Positions 1-11,121 of a stretch of DNA of 64,000 bases are shown here, in pieces (the stretch's first letter is position 1; every line of letters starts with the position of its first letter). The stretch is taken from positions 620,001 through 684,000 of the forward strand of contig JAHLEZ010000008.1 in assembly GCA_020726505.1 (NCBI GenBank), written 5' to 3'. A model generated the notes under the pieces. It did not search any database, had not been told where the DNA came from, and saw only the letters and a list, made by a program, of their open reading frames with translations. Source of the DNA: Leptodontidium sp. MPI-SDFR-AT-0119 (Eukaryota; Ascomycota; Leotiomycetes; Helotiales; Leptodontidiaceae). A program made the translations under genes and the position numbers.

Positions 1-1407
1 CAGACGCCAGCCCTGTCATGGGTTTGGCAGCGTGGTGGCATGGTTGGGATGCCGATGACTACCAAGCTTTGTCGGGAAGTCTGATCGCTGGCCATCTGAT
101 TGAATGTTCGGCTTACGTCACGGGAGGCAATTATTGTGGGTGGAGAGAAATAGAGAACCGTCTCCAAGTTGGATATCCGATTGCTGAGATTGCCTGGGAT
201 GGAACGTCAGTTATCACGAAACACGAGGGTACAAATGGTGCTGTTACAGTCGACACGTGCAAAGCACAGCTAGTATATGAGATCCAGGGGCCATACTACC
301 TGAATCCAGATGTCATCGCGAAGATCGATCTTGTTTCGTTGAGAGAGGTAGGCAAGGACCGAGTCCAAGTCACTGGGGCTTCTGGGATGGCGCCCCCTGC
401 AACAACGAAGTTGGCTATATGTCTTCACGGAGGCTACCAGGCCGAGATATCTGCATATTTCGTTGGTCTGGACATTGATGATAAAGTGGCCCAACTCAGG
501 GCCCAGTTGATGGGCGAGCTAGATCCGTCCGACTACTCCGCTCTCAGCATCGAACCTTATGGATCTCACCTGGTGATCAACCCCGAAACCCAAGCTGAAG
601 CTACTGTGAAAGTCAGAATATTTGCCCAAGCAGCGACAGTAGCAAAGCTTGAGAAGTTCAAAAGAGTCATATTTAACAACGGGATGCAAGGGTGCTGTGG
701 TTTCCATATGGACATGGACTGGCGGACTATGGTGCCTAAACCGTTCGTCAAATACTTCCCAACAACGATAGATCAGAAATTACTGTCATTGGCAGTGCAC
801 TTCATTGGGAAGAACTCGCCAACGAAGGTTGCCCCACATGGAACTTACCAGAACTTTCAAGGCCAAGAGAGTTACGAGCCGAAGAATGCCAAAGCCTTCC
901 AACAGTTCGGACCAACTGAGAAAAGACCATTTGGTGAGACTACATGGTGTCCTTCTTGTACCCCCCTTCGCCATTCTGCTGTCAAATAACATCGCACTAC
1001 TTTGCCGACGCGAAGGGCTGACTTTTCATACAGGTGATATCGTATTTGCACGCTCCGGCGACAAGGGCGGAAACGCCAACGTCGGCTTCTGGGTGCGAAA
1101 CCCAGAGGCATGGCCATGGTTGCAAAGCTTCCTGGACTCAGCAACGTTCATTAAGCTCATGGGAAAGGACTGGAAACCGGCATACCGTGTAGAAAGATTT
1201 GAGTTTCCGAATCTACTAGCTGTTCACTTCGTGACGTACGGCATTTTACAGGAAGGCGTGTCGAGTAGCAGCATCTTAGACGGATTCGCCAAGAGCTTTG
1301 GAGAATTCATTAGGGCCAGAGTTGTAGATGTGCCACAGAAGTTACTGGACGATGAGACGCAGAGAAGGGCGGAGCGTATTAAAACAGCTGGTTGGTTGAA
1401 ATTATAA
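1..1407 (+). CDS. AtuA/DUF1446 family protein, 5' partial
   Basis: The gene enters the window already in frame and ends with TAA at 1405-1407. Two exons: 1-933 and 1034-1407, with a 100-nt GT-AG intron (934-1033) that restores a Gly codon at the junction. The first visible residues (DASPVMGLAAWWHGW, positions 3-47) and the block after the intron (GDIVFARSGDKGGNANVGF) are hallmark segments of the DUF1446/acyclic terpene utilisation AtuA family and of its C-terminal AtuA-like ferredoxin-fold domain, so both domains are present. In Pseudomonas, AtuA is needed for citronellol/geraniol breakdown, but its reaction is unknown. It is convergent with a peroxisomal CoA ligase, which fits an acyl-CoA catabolic role (inference). 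The N-terminal part lies outside the window. Confidence 0.9.
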
Positions 1408-2114
1408 CCACTCAAGAAACTCAATTGCTTTGACCTCATTCATATCTATCCTCTCGTCCAGTCAGTCTCAAGTCAGGGTATAAGTGGCATGTGCACGTAG
1501 ATCATTGTCCAAATTCTAGCCCTGTTGAAGTTTCCATTGTCCTATGGCTCCGAGGCATTTCTGGTAAAATACAACGTTAATGTTTCCGGGGAGGATTTTG
1601 ACACATCTTGTCAAGGTTATCGAGAGCTACTGCCGTGACTAATAGTGATTCTGGTTGGTTAATAAAAGTGAAATCCCTACGCCAAATGTTATATATGTCA
1701 CTCTACTTGCCTGTCAGAATGTTGCGATATCTAAAACGAAAATGAAACTTGAATCTACCCCGACTCTTTTTGGCATACGCCATCCCCGCCTCTTCCACGA
1801 CCCCCAAGCGACCTTTGAGCAGTGGCGTCTCTTCTCTGGACCCTACCTCTCCAGGCTAAAATCAACCGGCCAGGGGACTTGTGTTCGACACAACAAACAT
1901 TAACCGATGAGCTCTTTCTTGGCTTTTTGGGGTAGCTGCAATCACAGTTGCCACCAAATGCTCTCAAAATTACTGCAACTTAGACAAAAGTATAGGAAAT
2001 ACCCACAGGGTGCTTCAATGATACCCTAGCATCAATTTAGAATATGATTTTATTTGCTCTGTAATAAAAATACCATCCCCCTATTTACCGAATACATATT
2101 CCTAAGTCTTATGG
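1408..2114. other. Convergent intergenic region
   Basis: This 3'-to-3' gap separates the AtuA gene from the CoA ligase gene. It is moderately AT-rich. Short ORFs at 1655-1903 (+) and 1755-1967 (-) show no family signature. I see no gene or repeat here; it should hold both 3' UTRs. Confidence 0.6.
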
Positions 2115-4188
2115 CTATAACTTCGCCGCCCTATTGCTCGCCAAACTAGCAGGTAGTAATCTCCTCAATATCTTTCCCGTAGGCGTCTTCGGAATCTCAT
2201 CCAAAACCTCCACCCCACCCCTTAGCCTCTTGTATGGACTGACCTTCGCATTCACAAACTCTGCAATCTCCTTCAATGCTGTTTGTCTACTACCAGGGTA
2301 GCTTGAGCCAGCGCTACTGAGTGTCACGTAGGCCATCGGAATTTCTGTGCCTCGATTGTCGTCCCATGTGGCACAAACAACACCTTCGTTGACGAAAGGG
2401 TGAGAGATTAAAATGCCTTCCAGTTCAGCAGGGGCAACTTGGAACCTTGAGGTGGCAGAAGTAATTAGCTGTGTAGTTTTTAAGTATAGTGAAGACATAA
2501 ACTTACCCCTTATACTTGATGAGTTCCTTCTTGCGACCAGTCAGGTATAAGAACCCATCGGAGTCGAAATGGAGGATGTCTCCCGTCCGCATCCACCCAT
2601 CATGAAAGGCGTCAATCGTTGCTGCTGGGTCATCCAAGTATCGCCTACAGCTGAGTTAATACCATCGAAACCTTTATGTAGTTACACGTACCGGAATACC
2701 GTCGGTCCTCGGACTAGCATCTCGCCATCTTGCCCTTCTTCAACGTCATTCAAGTCGTCGTCAACAATGCGTGCCTCTCTATTAGTTGTCAGTGAATAAA
2801 TGTCACGTCTTCTGAGGCAGCAATGATAACGCGGCTTACACGTTCGAAAAGAGCCTTCCTACACTTCCAACTCTATTCCACTCGTGACTTCGTAGAGTAG
2901 CTACATTTGTCTCTGTCATGCTAATAACGGTTAGCCGTGCCAATCCCTGGAGTTATCATCTCCTTACCCATATCCTTGAAAAATAGGAGCCTTATTCATC
3001 CGTCTCTGAAGGGCTTCAATAACATCCTGCTGCAGCGCAGCACCAGCACACATGACGAATTTGATACTACTTAGATCATGACTCTCGAGTGAGTCAGCCT
3101 TCATCATTGCTAAAGCAATTGGAGGCACGAGTCTCAAAGTAGTCGCCTTATGGTACGCGGATAGCTCAAGGAGAGCGTCTAGGCTGTATTTCTTCATCAA
3201 CATGGTGTAGGTTCCAAGCCATACGCCCATCAACCCCACGGTGTTCAGACCTAAGAGAACTTAATAAGTACACATAACTTATTGGAGAGGTTTGATTTAC
3301 CGTATATATGACACAAGGGGGCGAAGAACACCTCTCTAGACTCAGAATTGTAAAACATAGGATCTGAAGACCGTATACCGCCCAAGGAAGATATGAGATT
3401 ATGATGGCTCAATTCCACAGCCTTTGTGTTGCCGCTAGTCCCTGAACTAAAGCAAATCACAGCCGTATGTTCTCGACCATCCAAATTCGATAAATCAAAG
3501 ACAGGTAGCATCTCATTGCTTTCAAAATTTGACGGAAACTGGAATCGATTAGCATCGCCCACAAAATTAAACATCATCGTACCGAAAACAAGCTCCCATT
3601 AGTCGCTCCGAGTGCTATCGTAGGAACGAAAGAGAGAGAAGGTATTCTGCTCAAAGCGTTGAGCGCCGTATCGCAGAGGCTAGGATCTACAACCACAAGC
3701 TTAGGATTGCAAATAGTAAAGTAACGAACAAAATCATCTTGTGTGCTTAGAGGATTTATAAGACTATTCAGAATCAGAAAAAATCCCACGACGTATCTGG
3801 AACACATACGCCACGGTTGCGCCAGTCCAGAGAACAGAATGGATGAGTAATACATGATCGACCTAATCGCCAAGTTCAGAATGTTTTATTCACTGCTACA
3901 GTTCTCGACCCGGAAGCGGAAGATGGGACTCACAGAATTCGCCCCACTGATAGCAACTACATGACCTACTCCAAGGCCATATTTCGTCCTAAAACTCCAC
4001 GCGTGTTGTGCTGCACTTGCCCGGATCCCACCGTACGTCAACGATCGTCCTGTCCAGTCATCTTGCAAGATGGTTTTGTCTCCTGATACAGCATCGGGAT
4101 TGTAGTCGTTGAGGAACTGGGACAGAGACTTGTTAGTAGGGCTGTAAGGAGCTGGGTATGTGGAACGGTATATTTTTTGTTTTGCCAT
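2115..4188 (-). CDS. 4-coumarate-CoA-ligase-like acyl-CoA synthetase, peroxisomal
   Basis: Nine exons on the minus strand: 4188-3934, 3862-3810, 3763-3583, 3538-3301, 3250-2968, 2920-2840, 2778-2692, 2644-2507 and 2445-2115. All eight introns (44-71 nt) have GT-AG ends and fit in phase, giving 548 residues, the usual length for this ANL family. Visible motifs: the AMP-binding P-loop [11 protein letters not shown] (about 193-203), YGMTE (336-340), GWMRTGD (409-415), [11 protein letters not shown] (430-440) and the catalytic Lys in PTGKILRR (K530). The protein ends in AKL, a type-1 peroxisomal targeting signal. It should activate a carboxylic acid to its CoA thioester in peroxisomes; the acid cannot be read from sequence. 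The ATG at 4188 was chosen because MAKQKIY begins the conserved N-terminus; an upstream in-frame ATG at 4266 would add 26 residues. Confidence 0.93.
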
Positions 4189-4944
4189 TGCCGTGAGGTG
4201 AGAAGAGCTTAGTGTCGGAGAGGGAAGACACTCGTGGGGGTTATTGAAGTGTGATCGAAAGTTCACGTAGAAATTACTTGGTCAATACTTTTTTTCGGTC
4301 AGGGAGGGGGCACCTGTAAGGTTTCCCATTATAGAATCAAATTAAACCTCAAAAAATCCCGTTGTCCCGCGTTCAATTTCTTTAAAGTTTTCAGTCTTGC
4401 GACCTTGCGACCTTAACCGAGGCTAAAATCAACGTGGATATCCAGATATCTCGTCCTCGACCCCCTTCAATATTTACACTAATGTCCCTTTTGGCAAACC
4501 TTTCCCGCCTGAGCGAGGTTTTGTGGGGGAAAGGTTTTCCGAAAGTCTAGGGTACCTACCCCGCAACCTACACCTAAAAGCTGACCTTGATTCGGGACTT
4601 GCCAACCGACTATCAAGGCTGACTCGCCTCGCTAATATCCCGTTCTCGCAATGCACGGGCACGCGCGAATTGGGCGGATTGCCATGCTCTTGGGGGACTT
4701 TAGGGAGTGTCAAACATTCTTGGTCGTCTCGCTTCAAAGTATCCTTGCACTTAACGACGCCTTCAAAATCTCGTCGTCCTTGTTTTGTTTGCCATTTGTG
4801 CCCTATTCCCTCCTCTGGTATGATCCCTCTAGGCCATTGATCGGAAACATATCAGTTGATAGTGAGAGACACTAGCAAGCTCTTATTGTCTCAAGGAACT
4901 TTGCCTTGTGGTATCACAACAACACTGTCTACTCATCGTGCGCA
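4189..4944. promoter_or_regulatory. Divergent promoter region between CoA ligase and aldehyde dehydrogenase
   Basis: This 756-bp region lies between the start codons of two divergently transcribed genes whose products could act in one pathway, so a shared promoter is plausible. It contains a direct repeat of CTTGCGAC near 4395-4412 and pyrimidine-rich stretches. I recognise no specific factor site. ORFs here (4474-4737 and 4523-4840) look like noise. Confidence 0.5.
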
Positions 4945-6631
4945 ATGGCAATGTACAGTACTCCGGCACAGGTAGAAGCCGACTACACAACCATCTTCAA
5001 AACATTCTCAACCGGCAAAACCAAGAACATTGCCTGGCGCAAATTGCAACTTAAACGTCTCTGGTATCTCATCGACGACAACCAAGACGACATCATCTCC
5101 GCCCTCCGTGCCGACCTCAACCGCCCTGTTTTCGAAACCTTCGCCTCCGAAATCCGCAGTGTTAAGGATCATATTCTCGAGTACTTGGATGGTATCGATG
5201 AATGGGCTGCTGATGAGATCCCCGATGCCGGATTCCTGTTTACTAGACTAGCAGGAGCTCGCATCCGCAAAGAGCCACTTGGGGTCACGTTGATCATTGG
5301 CCCATGGAACTATCCCATTTCGCTGATTCTGCAACCCCTGATAGCAGCCATAGCAGCCGGATGCTGCGCGCTGATCAAGCCGTCAGAGGTCGCTCCAGCA
5401 TCCGAACAGTTCCTTGCAGCACAGATCCCTCGGTATCTAGATACCGATGCTGTGAGGGTTATTACTGGTGGCATCGAAGAGACAACCAGACTTCTGGAAA
5501 AGAGGTATGACCATATATTCTTCACAGGCTCTACGAAAGTAGGCAAGGTCGTTCAAGCAGCTGCGGCGAAGCATCTTACGCCTACAGTGCTTGAGCTCGG
5601 CGGACAAGGCCCCAGTATTGTGACCGACACAGCAGATGTGGATATGGCTGCGAAGAGGTGTGCATATGCGAAGTTTGTGAACGCGGGACAGATTTGTCTG
5701 AGTGTCAATCATGCATTTGTGGATCCGAAAGTGCATGACGAATTTTTGGAAAGGACTGCGTATTGGTTTGAGGCATTTCAGGGGAAGGTCAAGAGGAAGG
5801 GGGAAGGCGATGGTGATGGAGAGTTCTGTAGAATTATCAGCGAGCGAAATTGGGAGAGGTTGACTGAACTCTTGGGTAAGACGAAGGGGAGGATTGTTTA
5901 TGGTGGAAAAAACAACCGGGAAAAGAAATACATACAGCCAACCATTATTTCGGGAGTAACTTCTACGGGTGCGCACTTCCTGACGAGAAATGGTAAAGAG
6001 ACAGCAGCTGACTATCTGAATTTTAGATTCGTTGATGTCAGAAGAACTGTTCGGCCCTTACTTACCTGTCATCAAAGCCAGTTACCAAGAAGCCTGCCGC
6101 ATCATTTCCACTGGCGAGCACCCACTCGCTATCTATCTCTTCACCAAAAACACTTCACAAATTTCCTACGTCCTGAACAACACAACCTCCGGTGGGCTCA
6201 CAGTCAATGATGTCTTCCTACACGCATCCATTCCTAATACCCCGTTTGGTGGTGTCGGCCACTCGGGTACGGGATATTATCATGGCAAATATGGCTTCCT
6301 CGCATTTTCGCAGCTCCGGGCAGTTGTCCACCCACCATCTTGGCTGGAACGTCTTGTGAGTTTTAGATACCCCCCATATACCGCCAATGCCATAAGGAAG
6401 CTGGAGCCGAGGAAGGTGCCATTTTCAAGAGAAGAGGGAATTGAGGATCAGAGTATAGGGAAGATGTCAAGGGGGTTGCAAGTACTACAGTGGTGGCTGG
6501 GAAGATTGGGGAAGATAGCAACGGTCACTGTACTATTGGCGCTACTTGACAAAAGAATGGGTGGGCAACCGTGGATTTTACAAGTATTAGTAGACTTTTT
6601 TTCAAAAAGTCGACAAAAATTAGGACAATAA
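4945..6631 (+). CDS. Aldehyde dehydrogenase, class-3/fatty aldehyde type
   Basis: Two exons, 4945-5968 and 6027-6631, with a 58-nt intron containing a good branch site (CTGAC); the junction gives DSLMSEELFGP, the expected family sequence. The product is 542 residues. Seen: PWNYP (N122), FTGS (193-196), ELGG (general base Glu217), nucleophile Cys251 in NAGQICLS, and PFGGVGHSG near the C-terminal third. A hydrophobic stretch near the C-terminus (ATVTVLLALL) resembles the membrane anchor of fatty aldehyde dehydrogenases. It oxidises aldehydes to acids with NAD(P)+; long-chain or isoprenoid aldehydes are a reasonable inference. The start at 4945 has G at -3 and +4 and begins just before the conserved STPAQVEADY; an upstream ATG at 4906 would add 13 residues. 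It is divergent from the CoA ligase, which could use its product. Confidence 0.93.
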
Positions 6632-7558
6632 TAATATTAGTATATCTATTAAACGAAAGTCGAACTAACGTCCCACCCTGCGTGCAGTCTTTCTCGCTTC
6701 GGCAGCTCCGCTAGTGTTGGTATTTCGAGTTCGACTTGAACCTCCGATATATTATCCTTCTCGTTCTCGTTCTCATTCTCCTTGTCGTTGCTTATCTACA
6801 CTCTTGCTCCCACTTACAACTGCAGTCGCAGCGAAACTCGTAGAAGCTGACCGCTCATCTTTAGCACCTTCGATTTCCATACTTATATTTACTTATCTCT
6901 GCAAAAGGCTTTCTCTCTTTTACTTTAAAAGAAATGATGTAGTTTCGTCAAGAGTATATACGACTAAGATAATTACTTACCTTACAATACGTCTTCGTCG
7001 AGACTTCCAGGTAGGGGCGAAGGCTAATTACATATTATGGTTGTAACATTAGTTTCAGTGCTGTACTGTTAGGGAACAAATATTAACAGGGTAGTAATAA
7101 ACGATGCGTCACCTTAGTCTTATTCTTTATCCTGAATCAATCGCTGGTCTAGTCCCTCGAACACTCCAAAGAACGCTCCTAGCGAATTTACACCTCCCCT
7201 AATACTAGTGCGAACGACGCCTTAGAGGAGCTGTGGAAAGGATGATAGTAGTGGTAGTGGTGCGACGTGATGGTCGAGATCGATCAGTTAAGACTTGGAG
7301 GATAGGGCAGCTTATGTCTCTCCTGCTCCGGCTGTGTTAAGATGATGAATAGGCAGACCAAGGGATATATCGTCGCCGTTAGTGCTATTGGCATTGGCAT
7401 TAACCGCACGAGGAGCAAGAGCAAGAGCAGTTGCTGACCCTGCTGTCCCAGCTGTTTCCTATACATCCAGTTCCAACTCTAATTCTCCACCCTCATCCTA
7501 GCCACCTTCGCCTTGACCTTTTCCCTTACAATCGTTATTGTCTAGCATTGCTAAGCCT
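6632..7558. other. Gene-poor region downstream of aldehyde dehydrogenase
   Basis: Several short ORFs (for example 6714-7046 +, 7284-7466 -) have biased composition and no family signal. The region has TC-rich stretches near 6755-6800. I see no supportable gene. Confidence 0.5.
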
Positions 7559-7722
7559 TCCCCTTTCTTCCCTTTCTTCCCTTTCTTCCCTTTCTTCCCT
7601 TTCTTCCCTTTCTTCCCTTTCTTCCCTTTCTTCCCTTTCTTCCCTTTCTTCCCTTTCTTCCCTTTTTCTTTCACTTCTTCCCTTTCTTCCCTTTCTTCCC
7701 TTTTTCTTTCACTTCTTCCCCT
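7559..7722. repeat. 9-bp pyrimidine tandem repeat (CCCTTTCTT)n
   Basis: About eleven near-perfect CCCTTTCTT copies run from 7559 to about 7660. A variant block (CTTTTTCTTTCACTTCTTCCC) follows, then two more perfect copies, then the variant again. The period is a multiple of three, so frames on both strands stay open and encode artefactual FFP- or GKK-type repeats. The tract is polypyrimidine on the plus strand. Confidence 0.95.
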
Positions 7723-8976
7723 TCTCTTCCTATTGCCCTCTACCGCCACCTATGCGGGGCCATCGGCGCCATCGTCTTTCGCCCTCGTTCTCATCCTCCA
7801 TTACCCCCGTCCTCTCCAACTCCTTCCACAAGCACTCTCATACGCCTTCCTCCTTCAGCCGCGCAAAGTCCTCCTTCCGAGCGTCGGTCATCTTGTTCTC
7901 GACGATGAATGTATACAGCAGAACGGTCAAGTCGGTCGCTTACGGATACGAGTCCTATAAAGCGGCATGCGGACGTAAAGGTTTGCGCCGAGTGCGCGTG
8001 GAATATTAAATGGGATTATGAGGAGGAAGGGGCCATATTAGAGAAATACCAACCCCCCCCCCCCCCAAAAAAAAGGTAAGGGGGGAGAAAGAGGAGAGCA
8101 AAAGAGTGAAGAGGGACATAACATATATTCTTATTAGCTTCAGCTTTGATGAGCGCGGGGTTCAGGTGACAGTTTTTGCAAGGTGGTGGCATACTGTATG
8201 CAATACGATGTCGAGGGGAGAGTTTGAGTCTGATGTTATTTTTTTCGTTCGATACCTTGCGATCGCTGCGTAAGCAAGTCAGATACTTAAGATAGCAATA
8301 TGTAGTTATTAAGGAAAGAAGACCATTCAATACTGAGAAATTTTACTTTCTCCTTTTCCTTTCCGTTTTATCTCTTTACCACTTTGTAGTCGGCAGTGCT
8401 GTGGTTTTTCTTTAGTAAGTGGGTGGGTGGTTAATACCAGGCGCGATGATTTTGATATTGATGTGGATGGAGTAAGCGGTGGGGATTGGTATTAGCTTCG
8501 TGGGTGAATGAATGAGTAAGACTCAAGACTGTGAATGAGAAATCTGAAGGCTAGCTTAGGTTACGATGTTGTGTGTGGTAGCCGCTGCTTGGCAAGTTTG
8601 CAGCCTCCCGCATCTGGCATTTAAATATCTTTATCTCTGCTCTCCTTTCTGGGGCTCTCTATCTCAATAGACACAGTTGTTGGAATATTATCTTTGTGTC
8701 GATAATCCATTTCTATCTTACAAAGGGACCAGGACGAGCTTTAAGCTGAATGTGGTGGAGCTGATTTGGGGATTTTGCAAATCTTCGCTTGTCTATTTAC
8801 CTTCCCCTGAAACCGTAAGCGAGTCCAAGTCAGGCTCGAATTGAGTCTCAAATTGACTCCGTTTAAAGTTGCGCTAACTCGGAAATTTATTCTAACTCAT
8901 GTTTCTCCTATAAAAGTGCCAGGATGAGCTTTGAATTGAAATGTGCAGAGTTGACTTTGGGCATTTGCGAACCCTG
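7723..8976. other. Gene-poor region with homopolymer tract
   Basis: No convincing gene. A run of 14 C followed by 8 A lies at 8053-8074. The ORF at 8016-8330 (-) crosses this tract and has no recognisable features. Confidence 0.5.
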
Positions 8977-9475
8977 TTGCGAAACAACAAATATCCGATG
9001 CATTTCCTTGCCCCACCTTCCCTTCACAGCCGGAAGTGATGTTCTGAAGCAACAAATATTCGAATACAACTCCCTGCCCCTTTCCTCCACCAAGAATGTT
9101 GCGAAACAACCGATATTCGAGGGCAGCTCTACGTTCTTTTCTTCTCCCTTTTATTACTATAGATGAAATGACCAAGCAATAGATATTCGACTGAACTCCT
9201 TGTCCCTTCCTTCATCTTTTACTACCGCCAGCGCCCGTGAAGCGAAAGTCTCCAGAATACAGCCCCCTCCCCGCTCCTCCACCCCTAAGTACTGCGAAAG
9301 CTCCCCCTAAGTAACAGATCCCCGAACACACCTCCCTACCCCTCCTCTCCACGTTACTACTGCAAAACCTCCGTAAAGTAAAAGGGCTCAAATGCAATCC
9401 CTTGCCCCTCAATCCACCTCTTACTACTACGAAAGTTTTCACCAAGCAGTAGATACTCGAATGCAGCTCCTCACC
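8977..9475. repeat. Degenerate ~66-bp direct tandem repeat array, about eight units
   Basis: A recurring block reads roughly TTGCGAAAC(A)AACAGATATTCGA, then a short A/C stretch, then CTCCCTGCCCCTCCTCCACC. The ATATTCGA-like core begins near 8991, 9056, 9113, 9183, 9252, 9317, 9384 and 9453, a spacing of 57 to 70 bp. Units differ by many substitutions and small indels, so the array is old. The overlapping ORFs on both strands (8897-9175, 8924-9166, 9212-9445) are by-products. Confidence 0.75.
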
Positions 9476-11121
9476 TTATTTAGTAACCAATTCAGACCTT
9501 CACTCCACTCCAGTTAGCGTACGGGAAAGAACCTCCAGACAGCATATAGGAACGAACACCCAGACAACAAACACGTACGTACACCAAGGAAACAAATGAC
9601 CAGAATCTTGGTACTGTTCCTTGACTCAACTGGTCCAATCACTCTAGCAAAGAGTACGGGAGAGGATACGTATGCACCCAGTTCCACCTAGCCAGCCTGT
9701 TGTGTCTAAGCACGCTACATGTCAGGAATCCATCTGATTGTGTATATGTGCATGGTATGAAAATAAACTGGGTCTAAAAGAGCAGAATATTTTTGTCCTT
9801 TCCCTTGCTTTGCGGATCCAACTACATACGGGAGTGGATACGTGCCTATCTATATAGTGGCTGTGGCTAAGCGCATTAATTATCCGGAGACCACCTGGAT
9901 ATATATAATCCTTGTGTATCTCTTAGAAGTAAAGACGGCCGCTGACGTTTCCTGTTGGGATGAATCCACCTGGCGTTCACCCACCCCATGTGAGCATGCG
10001 ACATTTACTTGTACAACTGGTCCTAATCAGGACCAGGTTACTAATGCCGCGCCTACGTAAGGCCACGCTCTTTCCTGTCGTCGTAGAACCATAGACTTTA
10101 CAACACCAACAACCCAAACCCCTGTTTTTACGCGCACCTTTATGATACCAACACTTCCACTCACAACGACTTGGTATCCCATTCCATTTACTCAATCACT
10201 CATATTCACTTAACATCCCCAACTTCAATTCATTCAGTCAACTTCATCTACTCGATATCCACTACCGACTTTGGTCGTTCAACTTCAACGGGATATCTGT
10301 ACTTCTCGTCAGATCATCGATCCCAAGAGATAGTGAGAAGTTCGCCCTTCAACTTCGCAACAATAGTGCATCATTCTTCTGTAAGTCGGGACCCAGATCC
10401 ATCTGTCGTTGTTCTATCAGTGATTATCCCAAAGCTGGGTCTCACTGGTTGGTTAGCCCTTCACGATTTGGCCGTTTCAAGCAACCCAGCCCTTATCGTT
10501 GCGCCGCGGGCGGATTCACAACATCCTCTCCATACCTATCTAACGGCATCTTCGAATCCACCAAGCAAAAAGATCATTCTGCTCACCACCTCGTCGGCAC
10601 GCCTTCTGATCCTCCTTTCCATGCAGAGAGACGCCACTCAGTCCTCAGTATGGAACCAAATCGTCCTCGGTTATCATTCAGGCCGCCGAAGAACCCCTCC
10701 CTACTCGTCCGCCTACTAGCCAACGTCCATACTCCAATACGCCCTCCCCAACAAGCAGAATTTTCTCAACGAGATGGCTAGCCTCGATCTTCTCAAGGCA
10801 ACCGTCTCGCAACTTGCCGTCTACGATGATCAAATGAATCATCCTCCACGCCATCAGATACACCATCACCAGTCCAGAAGTCTACCGCTACTACTCAACG
10901 CCCATGTCTGCGAGCGATTTATGGCACGGAAGGATGCAGAAATTGAGGGAGGCGAGATGTAGGCGATGGGACCGAAGTCTGAGGGGGCAAGAGAGAAGGA
11001 TATAGTGAGTGGTGATTCAGAGGAGATATCGACCGCGGGCAATGAACGAAGAATCCTCCTTTGCCGTTGCCAATACACTATCCTCTTCTACCTTCTACTT
11101 TGCTCGTTCGACCGATTTCTC
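9476..11121. other. Gene-poor region
   Basis: ORFs at 10171-10719, 10449-10781 and 10774-10962 (+) are rich in Ser/Pro/Thr and match nothing I know. Two related blocks starting TACGGGAGRGGATACGT occur near 9656 and 9830. No gene is supported. Confidence 0.5.

Noticed and set aside
5437..5976. 179-codon minus ORF inside the aldehyde dehydrogenase
   Set aside because: Antisense shadow of a well-supported exon.
7431..8009. 192-codon ORF on plus and overlapping ORFs across the pyrimidine repeat
   Set aside because: Length is produced by a stop-free 9-bp repeat; no conserved sequence outside it.
8977..9475. CRISPR-like array
   Set aside because: Units are degenerate throughout with no constant repeat and variable spacer pattern, and the genome is eukaryotic; it is a diverged tandem repeat.
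10171..10781. Overlapping 182- and 110-codon ORFs
   Set aside because: Biased Ser/Pro/Thr composition and no family signal in either frame.
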